Assembly: GCA_017353855.1 (NCBI GenBank) | Contig: JAFMSA010000096.1 | Location: forward strand, 1 to 10,492 | Length of the DNA stretch: 10,492 bases | Reading direction: 5' to 3' | Origin: Alphaproteobacteria bacterium | GTDB taxonomy: Bacteria; Pseudomonadota; Alphaproteobacteria; ATCC43930; CGMCC-115725 | Part shown: in pieces, positions 7,270 through 10,492 of the stretch | How positions within the stretch are numbered: position 1 is the first letter of the stretch | Layout of the letters: each line of letters starts with the position of its first letter | The notes under the pieces: model-generated | Seen by the model: only the letters and a program-made list of their open reading frames with translations | Told to the model about the DNA's origin: nothing | Databases searched by the model: none | Program-made: the position numbers and the translations under genes

Positions 7270-7656
7270 GTGATCGAGTTTCTGATGATCGACGGTGCGC
7301 CGACGCCGGTCGCGCCGTTCAGCCATGTCGTCGCCGCCGATGGCTGGCTCTTTGTCACCGGCCAGATGCCGACCGATCCCGATGACGACAGCGCGTCGTT
7401 GCCCGAAGGCGTCGTGGCGCAGACCCGTCGTGTCGTCGAGAATTTGAAGATCGTGCTTGCCGGCGCCGGCAGCGCGCTCGACCGTGTCGTCTTCGCCCGC
7501 GTTTACCTCACCCATTTTGAGCGCGACTACGCGCCGATGAACGAGGTTTGGCGCTCCTATTTCACGTCCGGAAAATTGCCGGCGCGTACCTGCATCGGCG
7601 TCACTGGGCTTGCCCGCGGCGCGCTTGTTGAAATCGACCTGTTGGCCAAGCGATGA
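7270..7656 (+). CDS. RidA/YjgF/YER057c/UK114-family protein
   Basis: This 128-aa protein is full length for the family and begins at GTG 7270, an in-frame ATG at 7285 being the alternative; no good ribosome binding site is visible for either. RidA proteins are cytoplasmic trimers that hydrolyse reactive enamines/imines such as 2-aminoacrylate; relatives such as RutC sit in catabolic operons. Visible signs: LFVTGQMPTDP (27-37), ENLKIVLAGAGS (57-68), VVFARVYLTHF (73-83) and KLPARTCIGVTGLARGALVE (102-121). Arg106 matches E. coli RidA Arg105, the substrate-carboxylate binder, and Glu121 matches its Glu120, so catalysis looks possible. The gene is intact between two wrecked Rieske oxygenase genes, and its stop overlaps the next start (ATGA, 7653-7656), so it was the middle gene of an oxygenase operon. 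Confidence 0.88.
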   Translation: MIEFLMIDGAPTPVAPFSHVVAADGWLFVTGQMPTDPDDDSASLPEGVVAQTRRVVENLKIVLAGAGSALDRVVFARVYLTHFERDYAPMNEVWRSYFTSGKLPARTCIGVTGLARGALVEIDLLAKR

Positions 7657-8590
7657 CCGACGATCCTCAAAGCTCTTCCAGCCTACGCCGGCGACGAGGC
7701 GGCGGCGCCGATGCCGGCGAGGCAGTGCTACACCTCGCCCGATTTCGAGCGCGATGGCGTGTTCGCGCGCAATTGGGTCTGCGTCGGCCGCACCGACCAG
7801 CTCGCGACGCCGGGCGATGCGTTCTCGTTTTCGGTGGCCGGCGAGCTGGCGATCATTGCGCGGGGCAGGGGAGGCGACATCCGGGCAATGGGCGCGGTGT
7901 GCCGGCATCGCGGCCATGTGCTGAGCTGCGGTGGCGATAACCGACGGGCCTCATCCGCTGCACCGTGCCGCCGGTTCAGGCGACCACGCCGGTGCCGTGG
8001 AACTGGAAGGACCAGCTCGAAAACTTCACCGGCGCTTATCATCCCGAATTTGTTCATCAGGGGACGCATGACTTCGCGCCGAGCAACCACCTGAGGGCGG
8101 CGTCGAATCCACCCCGATACAGGACGTCGACAATGCGATCATTCGCGGCGTGCCAATGCTGTCGCCCGACGGCGTCATGATGCGCGACGGCTGGGGCGCC
8201 GAGGCGATGTTCCCGCCGATTCCGGGCCTCGCGCCGCGCCAGCACAACCAGCTCTTTGTTGGTATGGTGCCGCCGAACCTGCGGCTGATGTTCGCGCCCG
8301 GCGCCGTGTCTTACACGCTGCCCATCGGGCCGGCGGCGACCTTCGCGTCGGGTCCGCGTCACGGGCGGTGGCTGGATTTGGCCGTGCTTTCCGATTATTT
8401 CGCCGAGCGCGCTGCGGCGGTCCGAAGGCGCGAGCAAGATCTGGGCGCAGGACGTCCCGGTCAACAACGTGATGCAGGCCGGGAAGCCCTCGCGCGTTAT
8501 GCCCGACGGCGTCTACGGCCCGCTCGAAACGACGCTCGTTCAGTTCAACGCCCGGCTCCTCCGCGCGTATCGGCAGAAATTACCAATTAG
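7653..8590 (+). pseudogene. Second Rieske ring-hydroxylating oxygenase alpha subunit, frameshifted and internally deleted
   Basis: ATG 7653 overlaps the RidA stop (ATGA). In changing frames one reads LKALPAYAGDEAAAPMPARQ, CYTSPDFERDGVFARNWVCV, AMGAVCRHRGHVLSCGG (first Rieske half, C-x-H), GLIRC (third ligand Cys, 7959-7961), then without the expected PYHAW it jumps to TVPPVQATTPVPWNWKDQLE and NFTGAYHPEFVHQGTHDFAP. The fourth Rieske ligand His and roughly 70-100 residues before the catalytic domain are therefore missing. The catalytic iron histidines (YHPEFVH) remain, but the position usually filled by Glu/Asp in NFTE-type motifs is Gly. Later pieces: GVPMLSPDG, DGWGAEAMFPPIPGL, LMFAPGAVSYTLP, then after a two-base loss near 8424 KIWAQDVPVNNVMQAGKPSR and YGPLETTLVQFNARLLRAYR. 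Further shifts lie near 7665, 7945 and 8091. The 3' end meets the convergent gene's stop. Confidence 0.87.
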
Positions 8591-9495
8591 CGCCCGACCG
8601 GGTGTGTCGCGATCCAATGGCGCGCGATCTCGATGCGGCGCGCGAACCACACTCTGTCGTGGCCCGCGACATAATCGATAAACCGCTCCAAAGCGGCGGT
8701 GCGTCCCGGCCGGCCCAAGAGCCGGCAATGCATGCCGATCGACATCATGCGTGGCCGATCTTCGCCTTCGCGATAGAGCACGTCGAACGTGTCTTTGAGG
8801 TAGATGAAGAACTGCTCGCCCGAGTTGAACCCCTGGGGTGAGGCGAAACGCATATCGTTGCTGTCGAACGCGTAGGGCACGATCAGCTGGGGCTTGCCGT
8901 AGCGGTGGTCCCAAAACGGCAGGTCGTCGCCATAGTAATCCGAGGCCCAGAGAAACCCACCCTCCTCGACCACCAGTCGCAGCGTGTTGGGGCTGCAGCG
9001 TCCCTGGTACCAGCCGAGCGGCCGCTCGCCCGTCATCCGCGTCTGAATGTCGATTGCCTTCTGGAGGTGCTCGCGCTCGACCGACTCCGGCACGTATTGG
9101 TAGTCGATCCAGCGATAGCCGTGGGTCGCGATCTCCCACCCGGCCTTCATCATCGCCTCGACCGCGGCCGGGTTGCGCGCCATCGCCATCGCCACGCCGT
9201 AGACTGTGATCGGCACCTGGCGCGAGGTGAAGGTGCGATAGAGGCGCCAGAACCCGGCGCGGCTGCCGTACTCGAACAGCGACTCGATGACCGGGTTGCG
9301 CAATCCCGGCACCGGCTGCGCCCCGACCAGCTCGTTAAGGAAGGCTTCCGCGGCGACGTCGCCGTGAAAGATCGCGTTCTCGCCGCCCTCCTCGTAATTC
9401 ATCACGAACTGCACGGCGATCCGTGCGCCGTTCGGCCATTGCGCGTGCGGCGGGGTCTCGCCGTAGCCGACAAGGTCGCGGGGGTAATCGGCCAT
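8587..9495 (-). CDS. puuE: PuuE-type allantoinase / polysaccharide deacetylase-fold hydrolase
   Basis: This 302-aa cytoplasmic protein (no signal peptide) has the full length and conserved stretches of the PuuE family, polysaccharide-deacetylase-fold enzymes that open the hydantoin ring of allantoin without a tightly bound metal. Signs: YPRDLVGYGETPPHAQWPNG (4-23), VQFVMNYEEGGENAIFHGD (28-46), FEYGSRAGFWRL (74-85), GWEIATHGYRWIDY (119-132), TGERPLGWYQGR (155-166), DANDMRF-like DSNDMRF (211-217), SPQGFNSGEQFF (219-230) and SIGMHCRLLGRPGR (252-265). ATG 9495 has GAGGAG (9504-9509 on the opposite strand) 8 nt upstream. No other urate or allantoin gene is present, and the upstream same-strand neighbour is a flavin monooxygenase, so an allantoin-like substrate (another cyclic ureide, imide or amide) is equally plausible. 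It is intact, in contrast to its neighbours. Confidence 0.88.
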   Translation of the reverse strand: MADYPRDLVGYGETPPHAQWPNGARIAVQFVMNYEEGGENAIFHGDVAAEAFLNELVGAQPVPGLRNPVIESLFEYGSRAGFWRLYRTFTSRQVPITVYGVAMAMARNPAAVEAMMKAGWEIATHGYRWIDYQYVPESVEREHLQKAIDIQTRMTGERPLGWYQGRCSPNTLRLVVEEGGFLWASDYYGDDLPFWDHRYGKPQLIVPYAFDSNDMRFASPQGFNSGEQFFIYLKDTFDVLYREGEDRPRMMSIGMHCRLLGRPGRTAALERFIDYVAGHDRVWFARRIEIARHWIATHPVGR

Positions 9496-9568
9496 GCCGT
9501 GGTCTCCTCAGCAGTCAAGATTGCCGAACAGTTCGCCGAACGGGAGTATCACGCGCCGCCCACCGGGT

Positions 9569-10492
9569 CTAATCGTCGTCGAGCAGGTTTTCGCGCAGTA
9601 GTCCCTTTGTACTCATGACGGAACCGGCCGCGCCGCTGCAGTTCCGGCACGAGCAGGTCGACGATCGCCGCGAGGTCGTACGGCATCGACACGACATGGC
9701 CGAGCATGAACCCGCCATGGCTGCCCGTCGCCTCGAACTTCTCTTCGAGGATGTCGGCGACCTGCGCCGCGATGCCGGCGATCGTGCGCGTGTAGCTGGT
9801 CGCGAACCGCCGGCCGTAATCGAAGAATTCGTCGCGAGTGATCTCGGTGTCCGCGCCGAGCCGGGTCACCATCCAGCACATGAAGCCGCCGGGCGAGGCC
9901 TGGCTGGCGATGATCTCGCCATGCAGTTGGCCGAGCGTGAAGCGCTGCGGCAGGGCGAGAAATCGTAGCCGCCGTTGTGCGAGAGATAGACACCGACGCC
10001 CTCCGCCTGGATCGCGTCGAGCAGCAATTCGCATCGCGCCGCCGCCTCGGCCTCGGTCTCGGCGACGACGCAGGGCTGCTGCCAGACCATACCCACAGCC
10101 TTCGGGTCGCCCCCATGGAAATGAGCGCGTCGTCGAGCATCTTGCGCTGTTTGATCTGCAATTCGAGGGGCATGTCGGCGCCGAACACCATGTCGGCGAC
10201 ATAGGCCGAAGCGCGCACGCCGCGCGGAGAGTTGCCCGCCTGCAGCAGCACCGGCCGGCCTTGCGGCGAGGGCGGCGTGTTGAGCGGGCCACTAATCTCA
10301 AAGAATTTGCCGCGATGCTCGACATCGTGGACCTTCGCCGCGTCTCCGACCTGGCCGGTCGCCTCGTCCCGAACCATCGCGTCTGGCTCGACCGAACCCC
10401 ACAGCGCGCGGCAAACGCCGATGAACTCCTCCATTCGGTCGTAGCGCTCGTCGTGGTTGACGATTTCGTCATAGCCGTAATTGGCGTAGTCG
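9569..10492 (-). pseudogene. NtaA/SnaA/DszA-family flavin monooxygenase, copy 3, three frameshifts, 5' end beyond window
   Basis: The window's right edge cuts this gene; the visible part starts DYANYGYDEIVNHDERYDRM and continues FIGVCRALWGSVEPDAMVRD, FFEISGPLNTPPSPQGRPVL and LQAGNSPRG, all matching the second half of an LLM monooxygenase. Three indels then break it: a lost G in the C-run at 10110-10114 (restoring SMGGDPKAVGMVWQQ), a lost base near 9957 (restoring GGYDFSALPQRFTLGQL) and a shift near 9590, where a lost CT (restoring GTTLRENLLDDD) leads to the original TAG at 9571-9569. Between the breaks the protein is well conserved (DEFFDYGRRFATSYTRTIAG, ATGSHGGFMLGHVV, LVPELQRRGRFRHEY), so the damage is recent or is sequence error. 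It lies upstream of the PuuE-like gene on the same strand, 73 nt away, and was probably co-transcribed with it. Confidence 0.85.

Noticed and set aside
9523..9541. Repeated GCCGAAC and the small palindrome CGAACAGTTCG upstream of the PuuE-like gene
   Set aside because: Short, and the 73-nt gap lies inside a probable operon; not enough to call an operator or terminator.
6587..10492. Programmed ribosomal frameshifting as the reason for the many frame changes
   Set aside because: Too many shifts in several genes, no repeated slippery heptamer with a downstream structure, and larger deletions plus a nonsense codon accompany them.
1..10492. Insertion sequence, integron or CRISPR as the cause of the disruption
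   Set aside because: No transposase or integrase frame, no terminal inverted repeats with target duplications and no regularly spaced repeats were seen on reading both strands.

Overview
The window is GC-rich (well above 60 % by eye) and tightly packed with catabolic and transport genes of a kind common in soil and aquatic Alphaproteobacteria (Reyranella-, Bradyrhizobium- or Rhodospirillales-like). The taxonomic guess is inference from base composition and protein style; there is no rRNA or other marker here. No tRNA, rRNA, CRISPR array, transposase or phage gene was seen.

Layout. (1) 2-2722, plus strand: the 3' part of an oligopeptide/dipeptide/nickel-type ABC importer operon: a DppC-like permease cut by the left edge, an OppF/DppF-type ATPase and an OppD/DppD-type ATPase. 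The F-type ATPase precedes the D-type. (2) 2723-2984: intergenic DNA with a perfect 12-bp palindrome and a strong ribosome binding site, leading into (3) 2985-4337, an intact flavin-dependent monooxygenase of the NtaA/SnaA/DszA (bacterial luciferase-like) family. (4) Convergent to it, minus strand, 4398-5717: a second, divergent monooxygenase of the same family, preceded in its own direction by the wreck of an NMT1/SsuA-type substrate-binding protein gene (5714-6468). (5) Plus strand, 6587-8590: a broken Rieske oxygenase gene, an intact RidA-family gene (7270-7656), then a second broken Rieske oxygenase gene whose start overlaps the ridA stop (ATGA). (6) Minus strand, 8587-9495: an intact PuuE-type allantoinase/polysaccharide deacetylase-fold hydrolase, preceded in its operon by a third NtaA/SnaA/DszA monooxygenase (9569-10492) that carries three frameshifts and runs off the right edge.

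Together the genes look like a peripheral catabolic island for one or more nitrogen-containing organic compounds: import, flavin- and Rieske-dependent oxygenation, imine/enamine cleanup by RidA, and C-N ring or amide hydrolysis by the PuuE-like enzyme. The combination recalls in logic, not in detail, the Rut pyrimidine pathway (RutA flavin oxygenase plus RutC RidA homologue). The substrate cannot be read from the sequence.

The most striking feature is the sharp contrast between about 5.7 kb of flawless coding sequence at the left and the rest. At least a dozen indels of 1-2 nt, mostly losses of a single G or C, hit four genes between 5714-8590 and 9569-10492, plus larger losses in three of them, while ridA and puuE in the same stretch are clean. 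Either the island is decaying with two genes kept, or part of the sequence has uncorrected indel errors. The larger deletions and one nonsense codon favour at least some real decay.
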